NCBI GenBank assembly: GCA_023853785.1
Contig: JAJIRX010000567.1
Span: forward strand, 930,001 to 994,000
Direction: 5' to 3'
DNA: 64,000 nt
DNA from: Psilocybe azurescens
Taxonomy: Eukaryota > Basidiomycota > Agaricomycetes > Agaricales > Agrocybaceae
Part shown: positions 1-11,897 of the stretch, one piece after another
Layout of the letters: each line of letters starts with the position of its first letter
Numbering within the stretch: the stretch's first letter is position 1
Notes under the pieces: generated by a model
Databases searched by the model: none
The model's input: the letters and a program-made list of their open reading frames with translations, nothing else
What the model was told of the DNA's origin: nothing
Translations under genes and position numbers: made by a program

Positions 1-1134
1 AACGAACCTCAGAAGAGTAATAATGGCCACGCAGGAGGTGCATCTGGGATTGGGGGTCATATTTGGCTAGTAGTTGATCTGCGCGATTGACGGCTGCAGA
101 CCGTAATGGTGTCCGTGCGGAAGCAAGAGATGGTGAAGACTGGAATGGCATTATTGTGCTGTCTGAATCAAGTTGGCCTAGAGGGTCGAGAGATTGGCGT
201 GATTTATGGATAGTTTGGAGATGTAAAGGCAGAGCAGGTAGAGTCTGAGCAGCAAGAGTACGCCGGCGACTTGGCAAGCTACCTTTACCGGTATCAGAAT
301 TTGAACGTACAAGTTTCACTGTTGGAAGTGGCTCGTCGTCGAAGCTCGTCGGACTTTCGGATTCATAAGTATCGTCATGGGCAAAGCCACGGATGGAAGA
401 GTTAAGCGGAGCGTGTTCTTCCACTTCTGGTCCTCTAAGCCCGTCACCCTCTTCTTCCGCCCTTCCCTGCTCAATAGCGACCTGGCCAGTGATCTCGGCG
501 AGTTGTGGCATTGCAGGTGCACCAGCCAAAAGCACGCCTAATCCCACGAAGACAGGCTGTGCATGATGTTTGATCTTACGACGGCGCGTATAGGCCGGAA
601 GATTGAAACCAGAGTATGGGGAAGTTGAAGGGAGCAGTTGATCTCCGAAAACGATCTCATGGCACTTATGTAGGACACGCTGGCATATAACGAACGAAGG
701 AGAATCGCGTTGGGAGGAAAGGTCGTTCAAATTAGCTTGCATAAACCATAGCGTCTGGTAAATGGGTCTCTAAATAAATACAGGTTCAAGCCTCTCAAAG
801 CAATAGAAACACTGACGATCAATGCAATATGAGTCGAGCGTTGTGCAATCTCTACAACAAAACATTCGAGAGCTCTGGATTTGGTAGGTCTAGTTACAAG
901 AAGATGACTAAAGATCCTGTCAAACTATGCATGCAAGTTAAAGGGTATTCCCGCTTACCAGATAAATCCCCAGACATCCCGCAATTCATGCACGTCCAAT
1001 TCTCGAAGTCTGCGGGTGAGATAATAAGTAATTCCTATGTTGTCTGAGTATAGAAGAAGATATTTGAGGGCGACATGCACTGAGAAGAACGACGAGGAGA
1101 GAAAGAGACGTAGTAGGAGAGCATGGGAGGACAT
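1..1134 (-). CDS. PIK1: Phosphatidylinositol 4-kinase PIK1, N-terminal part (cut by window edge)
   Basis: PIK1 makes phosphatidylinositol 4-phosphate at the Golgi and is needed for secretion. Only the N-terminal lipid-kinase-unique/helical part lies here; the kinase domain would be beyond position 1. I read exons 1134-959, 907-818 and 769 to below 1, with normal GT-AG introns and an open frame to the edge. Family signatures are YSDNIGITYYLTRRLR near residue 30, EIAQRSTHIAL, RVLHKCHEIVFGD, then VGLGVLLAGAPAMPQLAEIT followed by AIEQGR, and finally LLRGHYYSSEVRF, which begins the conserved segment preceding the catalytic part. The ATG at 1134 opens straight into the conserved block. It is divergent from OST3 across 196 bp. 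Family assignment is confident; nothing can be said about the catalytic residues. Confidence 0.85.
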
Positions 1135-1330
1135 GACATCTCTTCTTCAGTTCGGCATCGGACTACCATAAGCTCTGCAGAACTGGTGTCTGTCGGGCAT
1201 AATCACGTGGCTTGTTTCCCATCTCTCCGCGGTGACACGTCCTCGACGGTCTAATACTGCTTGTCCCTTACTACTTATTCACAAAAGCGATACTCAGAAA
1301 TCGCGCGACGCTGTACAGCTTCAGCCTACA
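1135..1330. promoter_or_regulatory. Divergent promoter between PIK1 and OST3
   Basis: These 196 bp separate the start codons of PIK1 (minus) and OST3 (plus). They contain a CACGTG E-box core at 1204-1209, the type of site bound by fungal bHLH factors. Any regulatory role is inference. Confidence 0.5.
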
Positions 1331-2558
1331 ATGAAAAGCCTAATTTTTGCAGGGCTCTGCGCTCTCCTTGCCCTTCCATCTTCTCTGGCTGCAACAAATA
1401 CCCAGCAACAACTCAGCCAACTGGCCGCGGCAGGAAATGGAATTATCAAGCTGAACACTGAGACCTTCGACTTGCTGACTTCTCCAAAGCGCACATGGTC
1501 TGCCTCTATCCAACTTACTGCTCTGGATAGTAAGCGTCGATGCAATCCTTGCAAGTTTGTATACCTCTCTGTATAATTGTACTCCGGAATCTCACATTTC
1601 AACAGAGAATTCAACCCTTCGTGGGACTCAGTGGCAAAGGCGTGGACACACGTACCTGCAGATAAACGCAATGAGCATTTCTTTGCTACTCTCGACTTTG
1701 ATGATGGGAGTGCAGTGTTTCAGAGGGTCAGTCAGGCTTTAGATCGACTGACTATTTGGTCCTGACAACCCCTTTAAAGCTCGGATTGGCGTCCGCGCCT
1801 ATCGTATATCATTATCCTGCAACAGAAGGTCCTCGAAAACCTGTTAGTGGGAACACATCCCCGGTTAAATACGATTTCGCTGAGTATGTACATCTCGACC
1901 AAATGCATTCTCTTCATTGCTAATTGTGTATACTATAACAGAGGTTTTGAGGCTGGCCCCCTAGCCCAGTATCTCTCCAAATACACGCCTGTTACTATTC
2001 CTTACCGCGACCCTATTGACTGGGCTCGCTGGATAACCATTGCCATTGGCTCCATCGGCTCTTTGCTCTTCCTCAGGTTTATTTCTCCCATTGTCCAAAA
2101 TAAATGGACATGGGCAGCTGTGACTGTCATTACATCTCTTGTCATGACCTCGGGCTACATGTTTACTCGCATCAGAAATTCACCATTCAATGGTGGCGAC
2201 GGCAACTGGATTGCTTCAGGGTACCAAAACCAATTTGGGCAAGAAGTTCAAGTCGTGGCCTTTATCTGTAGGCGTCATTTTTGATAATATTCAAATTGGA
2301 TCTGAACTCATTTCTGCTCAAAGATGGCCTTTTAGCGTTCGCCTTCCTCATGCTGACTATGGTCGTCCCCTTGCAGTCGTCTCCATCAAGGCAACGCATG
2401 CAGGTCTATTTATGGACTGGTGTAATCATGATCGTTTATTCCGTCCTGGTCTCCCTTTTCAGAGTCAAAAACAGAGGTATGTTTTGAAGTATGAATTTGA
2501 GCGGCTTTTAGCTGAAGGGACATATTAAACAGGTTATCCCTTCAAATTGTTTTTGTAA
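1331..2558 (+). CDS. OST3: Oligosaccharyltransferase subunit OST3/OST6 (thioredoxin-like, membrane)
   Basis: This is a subunit of the ER oligosaccharyltransferase that holds substrate cysteines near the N-glycosylation site. Six exons (1331-1554, 1606-1726, 1780-1883, 1942-2267, 2324-2476, 2533-2558) join in frame to about 317 residues, a normal length. The protein starts with a signal peptide (MKSLIFAGLCALLALPSSLA). A thioredoxin-like lumenal domain follows with the redox motif CNPC near residue 70. Four hydrophobic segments follow: WITIAIGSIGSLLFL, WAAVTVITSLVMTSGYMF, VVAFIYGLLAFAFLMLTMVV and TGVIMIVYSVLVSLF. The first donor is GTTTGT, chosen because it keeps the CxxC followed by EFNP in frame. 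It ends tail-to-tail with SEC16, 180 bp away. Confidence 0.87.
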
Positions 2559-2738
2559 TCTGACAGGGTTGCATGCTATGTATAAATAGACCACTGAAGA
2601 GATGTCAGTTTGCACCATAAAACTTTAATAAAGGTCCATAACGTCGACGAGTGTGATATATGATCGAAAACATTAATAGTTTGTAAATCTATCAGAATAT
2701 GAGAACAACTAAGGTTATACATTTGAGAGCCTGTGCGT

Positions 2739-5700
2739 CTAAGCCCCGCCGCCTTCTTGCTGGAAAACGTCGACGTAGCGACTGCGTATGTTTCGTTTTG
2801 CCGCTGAAGATTTCGGCCTTCCTGGAGGAGGCCCTGCATTCATCCTTGTTCCTGTTGGAGTGCTGGGCGCTGATTCTGTCGGGGGTGCCAGATTTGAACG
2901 AATACGCATCGGCGCTTTTGTAGGTGGCTCCGTGCTGAGGTCTATCGCAGAAGCAGAGCGAAGTGGTGGTGGTCCTGCAGAAGGTTGTGATTTGGAGCTC
3001 GACATGCCAGGAGAGGCAGTTTGAGCCCTTGATGGAGGCGGTGGTGGTGCAGATGCTTTGGGCACTTCGTCGACACCTCCAGCCTGCTGTTATGTTAGCC
3101 AAAAGTACGTGCAGCTACGAAATCAGATAAAACTACCTTTTATTAATCCATCGTTTTTGCTCCGCGTCGTAGTAAAACGTTGACTCTTCTCCGAGACTAG
3201 CTTTGATAGGAGCGGGCGTTGTTGACTCACTTTTCTTCCACCAGCGACCCAACCACGAACCACTGCTAGGGGCCGGTGTATCTACGAAAAGGTAAGATGG
3301 AGAACGATGACGACTGGTGACAAAAGGCTCTTACTAGATGGTTTCGGTGGAGTAGGGGTCGTTGCCTGGGCTGATGACGACGCAGTCTGCTCTTTGATTT
3401 CATCGACTTCTTCCTTCTTAGGCTTAGGCTTGGAATTTCCTAGACCAAGGTCATCATCGTCTTCGTCGTCAATGGGAGCTGGGAGTGAAGATTGTCGCTT
3501 GACATGTTGAGGGCCGACGGAGAAGGAATGATCATCCATCAGCGAGATGAACCCCTCACTGCTGGCCTGAACTGAAGTCTCGTCCACTGACATGAAGGTA
3601 GCAGCGGTGGGAGTAGTATTTGATACCTCGTCATTGGCGCCCCACCAAGAAGCACCTCCTTGCACAGGTGTTTCCGCCTCATCCGCCACCGTGGTGTTAT
3701 ACTGCGGTGAGTATGAATTGTCATAACGTGATTGGCCGTTTAAGCCATAACCAGTAGGGGACGACTGGGAAGAAGAAATGGAAGTGGCTCCGTCTTTTGT
3801 CGGGACAGAAGCTTTTTGTCGCAAGTATCCCATGGCCGATGACGCTCTCTCGATTTGAACTTGAGAATAAGGGGTCGATGTAGCCATAGCGGATGTAGTC
3901 CGCTGGGGAGGAAGTGCACTAAGATTTGTGAAAGATGGCTGGGGGAAGACCTAGCAGAAGGGGTGGTAGAAGAAATAGTGCTGTAGTGAGCAAAGGGGCC
4001 TGCGAAAGGTTGACCTGTTGATCTAACGTGCTCAGCTGGGGAGGTCGGCTCGTCTGTTTCGCCAGTCACCAACTTCGTAAATCTTCCTTCGAGCCAACCA
4101 CCGATTGTGTCCAAGCTTGGTTTACTTAATTTACCTCCAATCCAGGAACCACCTTTCTCTCCGTGGAAGACTCCCGATATTCTCTGTTGCAATCCTTGCA
4201 GTTGCTCTAACAGTGCGACTGTTGTATGAGGAGAAGTCTGGCTTAGAGAAGATGCTATAGCTTCGCAATATCTAATATTCTATGAGAATCGATGACGTGA
4301 TTGATTAAATAAAAACCTGCCTATTTGCAAGCTGAATATCACCAATTGCAGCAAGTGAGACCGCCCGTATAAATTTATAAGCTTGAAGATGAGGCAAACC
4401 ATGAAACGCTTCGTGACCTTTGACGGTAGGAACAAGCGACATAGCAAATTCTAGGATCTCTGAAAGTATGATTGCATCCGAATCTTTCATAGCCTCAGCT
4501 GGGTTTTTGGACCCAACCAAAGTGATTCTTGCAGATGGATTTCCCATCCCACCTAACACAGATGATTGCAATGAAAGCAGATAACTAATGAAAAGTATGT
4601 TATGTTTCGCTTCATGAATAAATTTCGCACAAAAAAAAAAACGGACCACGAATGGGCAGCTTCGACCCAATTATGAGAAAGGAGCTGATCTCCAAGTGCA
4701 GTCAAAGCACCTGATGTCTCTGGGGTCAACGGCGAAGATATGATCATTGCGGTTATTTCCGCCCAATTTGAGAGCGCTTCAACAGGTACGCTTCGTTGCA
4801 ATGACGGGAAATTAGGTGTTCGAGGAGTTATACTGGGGGCTATCGGAGTCTGTACTTGTAGGCGACCAGTAGTTCTCTGTAAAAGATTAATGGGGACCAA
4901 TTCCTGAACTGCACGATATTCAAAATCCAGGGAGATGAATAAACGGTAGAGAACCTACCAGCAGCCGCTCCTTGTCCAGAGTATAGGCTATACGCCATTC
5001 TCAAACTGTCTCTATTGCTTTTGTGAGGTTGGATAGGGCCGCCATTTATAGATGTTCCGCGTGACGCTTCTTCTTTGGAGCCCAATTCAGTCCTCAAAAA
5101 GTCATTTACCACTTCTTTCCAAGACTCTTTGTCAATACTACTCGCGATGATCATGGCGTGGGACCATAACTTTTGATCCATGGCGAACTGGTATGCTTGA
5201 CGACGGTCACCCTGCAAAAGGAGATCTTCTATTTTGTCAAGAGCTGAAGGTCGGAGAGTAACAACGCTGATGGGCGTCTCGTCAAAAGGTGCCGAGTTGA
5301 AAGCTTGCGAAGTGTGTATATCAGTATAAAATATGATATCTTAGTTTGCTAGAACAGACCTTGGAGAGCTGCACCGTCTTGCAAACTTGCCAGGTTTTTC
5401 AATCGAGGAACCAGCGCTGAACGAACAGCCGAGTCGGCCTGGGGCCTATCCATCATCAAAATTATACATATAGGTTTATTCGACAGAAGATAGAGAAATT
5501 ACTTACGTTCCGAGTAGACGTCCGTCATTCTCCACCATGATAGATAACAGTCTCACAAGAACGAGTTTATCTTCCGCAGCTTGCTTCTCTGCGTAAACGA
5601 AATACCCCAGACCTTGATGGATCTCACTTGCACGACTGGCAAGATATGCCAAAACACCGGTTTTTTTCGTTTTCGTTTGAGTTGTTTGACCTGGTCTGAC

Positions 5701-7702
5701 AAGGCTTATTGACGACGTTCCTGGGTCGGCCAAAAGGGGCCCTGGATAAGAAGGACCCGAGGAGTTGAGAACGCTTTCAGGAAGAAACTTCTGCATTACA
5801 TGTATTTTCAATTCGGACGAGGTTCTAGAGGACAAAGCAATGTCGAACCCTGCGTTTTGGCCTGGCATGCCATGAAAACAGGTCACCATTTTTCCACCGA
5901 ATCCAAAGGTCGCCACAGGCGCTCGAGCGGAGGTGCGTGACAGTGGGTCATTAGCTCCAATGAGTGAGGGCGACGGTGCATATTGTGCCGAAGTATTCTT
6001 CACAATGATATCTTGCGGCCCGAGCTTACTCTCAGACCAATGTGGCGGTTGATGAGTCCACGGAACATCAACGGTACTCGGGGGAGTCGCGTATGCCGAG
6101 ACACCAACCAAAGGGCGAGGGATGGAGGGATGAGAAGACGAAATCCCGGTGCTCGAATTGAAAGCAACACTGGCAGGAGGTTTCCTTTCGTTGACACGTC
6201 CATGGGAAATGGAAAGGGGAGAAGACGTCCGAGGGATGTAATTATTCACGCCTTGGTTAATCTTTGGCGCATAAGGATCATGGATCTCTCGGTTTATAGA
6301 CATTTCTCGTCTCGTACTCTGCTGAGGCGCATATTGTTTGTGCTGAGGAGGCGAAGGCAACTTATTAGCGTTTTCGTCGTTAGGTATCAGTACTTCCTCA
6401 GGATCTTGAATGTCCACTTTCTGTTGAGGGGGGTGAGAAGGGGAGGGGTATGGACCTAGGCGATACAGTTTTAGAGTAAGTAGATTCGTCGGCATCTTGG
6501 TGTTCTGAAGCCTTTTGCGTTACGTTGCAGGATGAGTCTAGGAGTGTAGACAAGGGCCCATGCTCATTAACGTGAGATTCGTTAGGATAGTTTTCCGCAA
6601 CGTAGGCCTGTTCGCTCGGAATTCGGGGAAAGCGTCTCCAGCCAAATCTGGTCCCAAAGGTTTGGGTGGTGGATAAGACTGTTCGAACTTGGCAGAGTGT
6701 TTAGGATATGATTCGTGAGCATGCTCTATTTGGGGAGCGTAACTATTCTGATTGTAAGGCTGTTCCATTGTAACAGGTTGTATGTGGCCAGTGCCCCTCG
6801 AATATACGTCCAAATTTGACTCAGTCGAAGGATGTGCATATTCATTATGAACCGCAGGCTGTTGGTATCGACTATATGCCAAAGAAGCTTCGGCTGTTTG
6901 CGGGTAGGATGGCGGGATGTGAGATTGGTATTGAGCGTACAACTGAGTTCCACTATTTGCTGAGCGGGGGGTTTTCTATTCGGTAATGTCTGTAAAAATG
7001 GAGGGTCGTACGCATTTGAAACTTTTGGACGCGTTATAGTTGACTTTGCTGGGGTGGGCACAGGTGGTATAGGCGCAATGCCTTTATTATACGAAGAGTT
7101 TGGTGCTGAGGAAGGTACAGCTTGCGGGAAGTATGACGGTGTTGAAGCGGCCTTCGTATGGGAATTAGGTGGATAGGGACCATAGGAAGAGGTAGTGGCA
7201 GGAGGGTCGTAGGCACCATATGTCGAATACGTGGTTGTTGGAGCTGTATATGTCGAGAGCGCATACGCATTATAACCGCTAGTCTGCGGTGAAACATCCG
7301 TTTGTTGGGCTGCATATTCTGCTGACGAAGTTCTTACACCTGGCAAGTAAAAGAATGGAATACAATCTCACTAGAATAATCCGGTGCTATGTCGTTTTGC
7401 TGATGGTTGCTCCATTGCTCGACGAGGTCGTTGGTAGTAGAACTGTATTGTACATTGTCCGACGCCGTATGGTCCTCCGTATTACTAGGGTATTCTTGGA
7501 AAGTTGAAGGTTGGACAGGGTATGAGTTAGGGTGGGATGAAAAGTCGAAAGATTCCGTTTCTTCGGAACTGGAGGTATTGCTGGGAAATAGACTGTCTGA
7601 AGGTGGGTGAGGTGAAGTCGAGTCTGTTCCCAAAGTCGCAAACAAGTCAGAACTAGATTCCTCTGAGCCAAAGAGGGACGCTGCTGCTTCGACGCCGTTC
7701 AT
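2739..7702 (-). CDS. SEC16: COPII coat assembly scaffold SEC16 (frame broken at several homopolymers)
   Basis: SEC16 organises ER exit sites and binds COPII subunits. The N-terminal third (about 7702-6000) is low-complexity Pro/Ser/Tyr-rich sequence containing the NAYDPP motif. The central conserved domain follows ([12 protein letters not shown], then [16 protein letters not shown]), and after it the helical ACE1-like domain ([46 protein letters not shown]). The C-terminus carries WLGRWWKK and [11 protein letters not shown] read exons 7702-7372, 7339-5507, 5445-5360, 5303-4959, 4908-4647, 4584-4317, 4279-3335, 3281-3137 and 3083-2739. The frame needs a one-base correction at G/C runs at 6966-6971, 6625-6628, 6428-6433 and 3941-3945, and at the T run 3138-3141. 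With those corrections it reads through. The start at 7702 is the first Met before [11 protein letters not shown]; an upstream in-frame extension to about 7861 looks non-coding. Confidence 0.85.
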
Positions 7703-8172
7703 ATTGTCTGCAATAACTGGCCGACTTGATTCTGAGTGGGAAAGAGGTCGAGGAAATAAATACGGCGGTAAGGGACTAAGTATGTCCAATTGCCGATATT
7801 TGGTGAGCTTTGCAATTCCTTCATCAAGTCCCGACACGTCACATACCCACCAAATATGCACACGACCTCGGTCCCTCCGCAGGGTGTAGTGACATCCATG
7901 GTTTATGAACTTCCTGCGTCATTGATTAGAGACTTCGTCAAAGGATTCACAGTGATATTTAGGAATAAGAATTTATTTAATTATTGTTAGTGAAGTGTAG
8001 TGTAATAGGTAGTAGAGTAACATATAACAATGATTAGAGAGCAAGAAAAGCGATTTGATGACCAAAAATACAGCATAAAAATCGAAAGCAGATGGGACAT
8101 AGTAGATGTAGGAAATTTTGGAAAGTGTTCGTTGGGTGTTACTGACAACGGGTTGAAATGTTTGCCTCGCAT
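7703..8172. other. Intergenic: SEC16 upstream region and PUF 3' side
   Basis: This 470 bp gap lies between the SEC16 start and the PUF stop, both on the minus strand. It is AT-rich near 7960-8130. Open frames here show no family resemblance, and I see no RNA gene or repeat. Confidence 0.4.
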
Positions 8173-11018
8173 TCAAGTGGAGCCTCCGCCAGATTCAGAT
8201 TGCCGTGTTCCGTAGAAGTCGTTCACTAAACGTTCAACTTGAAAGCTGATATGAAAAAGCTTGGTCTTTGGGTGTACATATAACAAACTTACTCGATAAT
8301 AGCGGTCGGTGAGTGTGCTGCATGGTTGAATGTCGCAGTGCCATGATCAGTGGTTTGACTTGCGCATACAACGCTTCCCTTTGCTCTCCTTCAACGACAA
8401 GTAAAGAACGTTGAAGAACATAGTCTGGAAGTAACCGGTCAGAAAAAGCAAACGCATTGTATGGGATGATGGAGTTAAAAGATAATAATTTACTCAACTC
8501 GCATATTGATCTTTGATCATTTTCACGATAGGATTTTCAGATTCTGTGGGTGCTGCCATAACCTCATGAATTAATCTATAGCGAGCTTCGCCGTCGGTGT
8601 GAATGAGTGCCTTTTCGCAAACATTAGAAGCATATTTGTGCTGCGATAAGTCGACAAGATTGTTGATAATTTTGGAAACAACGATGTTTTTATCCTTGGC
8701 CTGGCCATGTTCAATGATAAACTGAATAACATAGTTCTAACATCAGGCAGGTGCTAGTTAGTATTCTCGATGGATGAGAGTGTGTTAAAAATAACAGCTG
8801 ACATACACCGTACTGATCTTGCATGAGTTCGAGAGTGTAACGATGGATGGATTTCAAAAGATCGCGGAGATACTCTTCGGAAACATATTCGAGGCATCTC
8901 TGTAGTACACGACATCCGTATGGGTGTGTTGCAAGGTCAAGAATATTGTCGCATATCAAGGGAAGGAAAGTTAAGAGCTCAGGTCTCACTACCTGAACCA
9001 GCTTTTGGATGACCTAGAATAAGAAGACAGGTCAGATCCCAGTTAACCACGATTTAAAATATGGTGGGAAAAACTTTACATGATTCCCATGAGGGTCTTG
9101 GACACAGGTTAGAAAATCTTGTTCCAAGCGCTGAATTATCGCTCTTTGTTGAGATTCTGAGATACAATCAATGACCTTGTATATATATTATTAGAATAGA
9201 GGAAATCCCATGCAAATGTCAGATTTAAAGATATACCAGTCACCTTTTGGACCACTCGGCACCCATATATGTGAAGCGAAAAATCATGAGCACGTCGTTC
9301 GACCACTCCTGTGATCGCCTCTTTCTGAGCTGTCGTCCCATAATCGAAGAACTTTTGAATGACCTGGTTAAGTTTGGTTTTCTGACTCAGTATTCTTATC
9401 TCAAAACAGCTCTCGAGTCCATGAATGATACCTACATAATTCCCGAAAACATTTTGAATGAGTTCCTCTGTATGGCTAGGGTGAATTTCCTCGAACGCGA
9501 CTTGCTTTTCTTCGTCAGTAATCATCTCGAGCTTGAGTTGAATGAAGCGGGATCCATGTTGGTCGCCACTGAATTCAACGACATGGCCCAAGATCTCCTA
9601 AATTGATCGCCACTGCATTTGTATGCACACCCTTATAGATACTCAGAGAACATACCGTGAAGTCCCATACCTTCTCGCGATTTGTCCTGAAAATGCCCAT
9701 AAGGGGACTGCACTCTGTAGGCAAGCACGGGCGACGATTTTTACGGTGACCGCGCTGCACCGATGGCGTGTTTAAATTGGGGACCGATGGGCGCTTAGCC
9801 TTCGGTGAGGTGACGATCGCAGTCGAGGGTGCGCAATGCAGCAATGAACGTGGGATAGTTTGGATATTGATGTGTTCTGTATCCTGTAATTGCGTATAAT
9901 TAGAAGCATTTAACGGTAAAAAAAAGTCAAATTTGAACAAACCTGAAGATTGGACCCATCATTAAAAGGTACTGAGCCTCTGGCGCCTGTTGCAAGATTT
10001 GATTGTATAGGTGCCATTGGAGGAGATACCAGTACATGAGGGGGTGAGGGATGAAAATATTGTGGGGCAGGTGCCAGTAGAGGTCCGTGAATGGATAAAT
10101 CGTGGGGAAGCGGTAACATCTGGTGCAAAATTTCGGGACCAGGGATTATTGACTGAGGGCCTAATGAGGTGCGGCAATGAGAGTAAGAGTCGAGCTTGTT
10201 CGAGGGGTGAATATGGGGTGACATAAGATGAGGATGAGATGGCATAGGATGGGGGTGAAGAGGTAGTGTATAATGAGTGTTTATCTGAGCTGACGCATTG
10301 AGCCCATCGGAGAAAGTTGAATACTCAACGAATGATTCAGGTGGCGAGGCTAGGTAGTAACTTCCAAACTCAGGGGGCGGATTAAAATTGACAGGCAATT
10401 GAGGAAAGGGTGGCGAAAATGGACCTGATTGAAAATTGGGGGTAGAGACCTTCCAGGGTGAAACAACCTATCATCTACTGGTATGCAATGAAAGGCCTGC
10501 TGGCCATCATTGCCGAAAGGCACAGGAAAACTTGGATGAGGGTATGGTACGAGATACGGAACTCGACCGGTAGTTGACATTGCAGGAATCACTCTTGCAT
10601 CCGGGTATGGTTGGTGGTTGTTTGCTAATGGTCGAGGAAACCAACCAGGAGGCAGTTCACTCTAACCAAGATAATTATAAAATGTAAGCACCTCCAGTAA
10701 CACGGACAACTTACCGCAGGTGGGGGAGCAACGACTGCAGTTACTTCAATCCAGCCATTTCTAATCATCTGCGAGGGTGGACTATGGGCAAATGGAGTCG
10801 GACCCGGCTCAGGCGTACTAGAAAAATCGTGGACGGGCATTAAATCCGGATTTTCTATCTGTGGTGATTCAGATCTAGTAGATGACCCCCACACCTAGAT
10901 TAAATTAGTAGATCATACATCACATAAAATGCAGAAAGATATGACGACTCACCTGCCACTCATTTTTATTCACATCGAGGGGCGATTCACTGCGTGATTC
11001 GGATAAAATATGGGACAT
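8173..11018 (-). CDS. Pumilio/Puf3-type RNA-binding protein with eight PUF repeats
   Basis: PUF proteins bind 3' UTRs and control mRN­A decay and localisation. The N-terminal half (about 11018-9750) is a Pro/His-rich disordered region. The C-terminal half carries eight PUF repeats beginning at [17 protein letters not shown]. The base-reading residues I can see, repeats 1 to 8, are S/R/Q, N/Y/Q, C/R/Q, N/H/Q, C/R/Q, N/Y/Q, S/N/E and N/Y/Q. By the established PUF code this predicts a UGUA-N-AUA type target, as for Puf3 and human PUM1. The last exons are 8424-8293 and 8237-8173, ending in GGGST. One frame break occurs at the G5 run 10438-10442; one extra base joins RSLPP to NFQSGPF. The ATG at 11018 is used, but an open frame continues upstream to about 11110 behind a possible splice acceptor, so the true start may lie further up. 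Confidence 0.87.
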
Positions 11019-11897
11019 ATGTTGGGGGAACAGTGTGGATAGTAGCGTGTCAGTAATGTGTTCCTTGTCGCACGTAAATTGAGATCGGTAGAAGTGTATT
11101 ACTGTAGACAGAGTAAAGTGTGCTCTTAAGTTATATGAAGAACAGAAAGGCAGTAAAAATGTGGGATAATTTGATGGTAAAAGAGGTTCAGTTAAAGAGT
11201 CAGAAAGTTGGAACGCAACATACTAGTCTAATCTGGTATTGTCGCGCACAAAAGCCAGAACTGTGCTTTTAGGAATACTTTTTGCTGAGTAGTCTGAGAA
11301 GCCTAGGAAGAGATGTAAAATGAACAGCGAAAAAAAGTTGTGGTAGCAGACCCCTTAGGGGTGGACCCTTAGGATGGGGACCCCCAGTTAACGAAACGCA
11401 AAGAAACGGAGCAAAATGGACGCGGAATTAAATTAGACTAGAGTTTAGATGGAGGTAAGATGTCACATTAAATCACCCGCGTTTCAAAGGGACCAAATTG
11501 GTATATGTACTCACCCGAACTATCCAAAAGAGGGAGAATCTGCTAAAATCTGGGCGATTACAAGGTCCCCGTCAGTTTTCAGAGCAACAGAAACACAGAA
11601 AATCTTCAGGATGGCGTAAGTCCGTGCTTCTTTCCTATACAATATTTAGCTCGCCGATCAAGGTCGATCAAAGTCGTCATGTCTTTTTCGTCTTCTTCTG
11701 CTTCTAATGTTTGGCTCATCAGGAATAAATATGTTCTGCACTGATTGTAATATTACATACCAAAGAAACTCGATGTATTGCTGTCTTGAATTGACTGTGA
11801 TTGCTAAATATTTATATTTCTAATATAGAAGGACAGGATGTACTAGGAAAAATACAGAAAGCGTGCAAAATCCAGGGAAAGGAAGGAGATATATCCT
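11019..11897. other. Intergenic between PUF and kinesin-1
   Basis: About 880 bp without a recognisable gene. The right part (about 11700-11897) is the 3' flank of kinesin-1. Short open frames on both strands match nothing I know. I see no tRNA, repeat or transposon signature. Confidence 0.4.

Noticed and set aside
4631..4641. Poly-A run as a retroelement tail
   Set aside because: It is the pyrimidine tract region of a SEC16 intron (T run on the coding strand), with no element attached.
5983..6459. Plus-strand open frame of 158 codons
   Set aside because: Arg-rich shadow of the SEC16 low-complexity coding strand.
6966..6971. Programmed ribosomal frameshifting in SEC16 or other genes
   Set aside because: Shifts occur in many unrelated genes, in both directions, at plain homopolymers without slippery-site plus pseudoknot context; sequencing error is simpler.
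7703..7861. In-frame N-terminal extension of SEC16
   Set aside because: Low similarity and no family support; the Met at 7702 leads directly into typical SEC16 sequence.
9247..9606. Plus-strand open frame of 119 codons
   Set aside because: It is antisense to PUF repeat exons whose minus-strand reading is clearly conserved.
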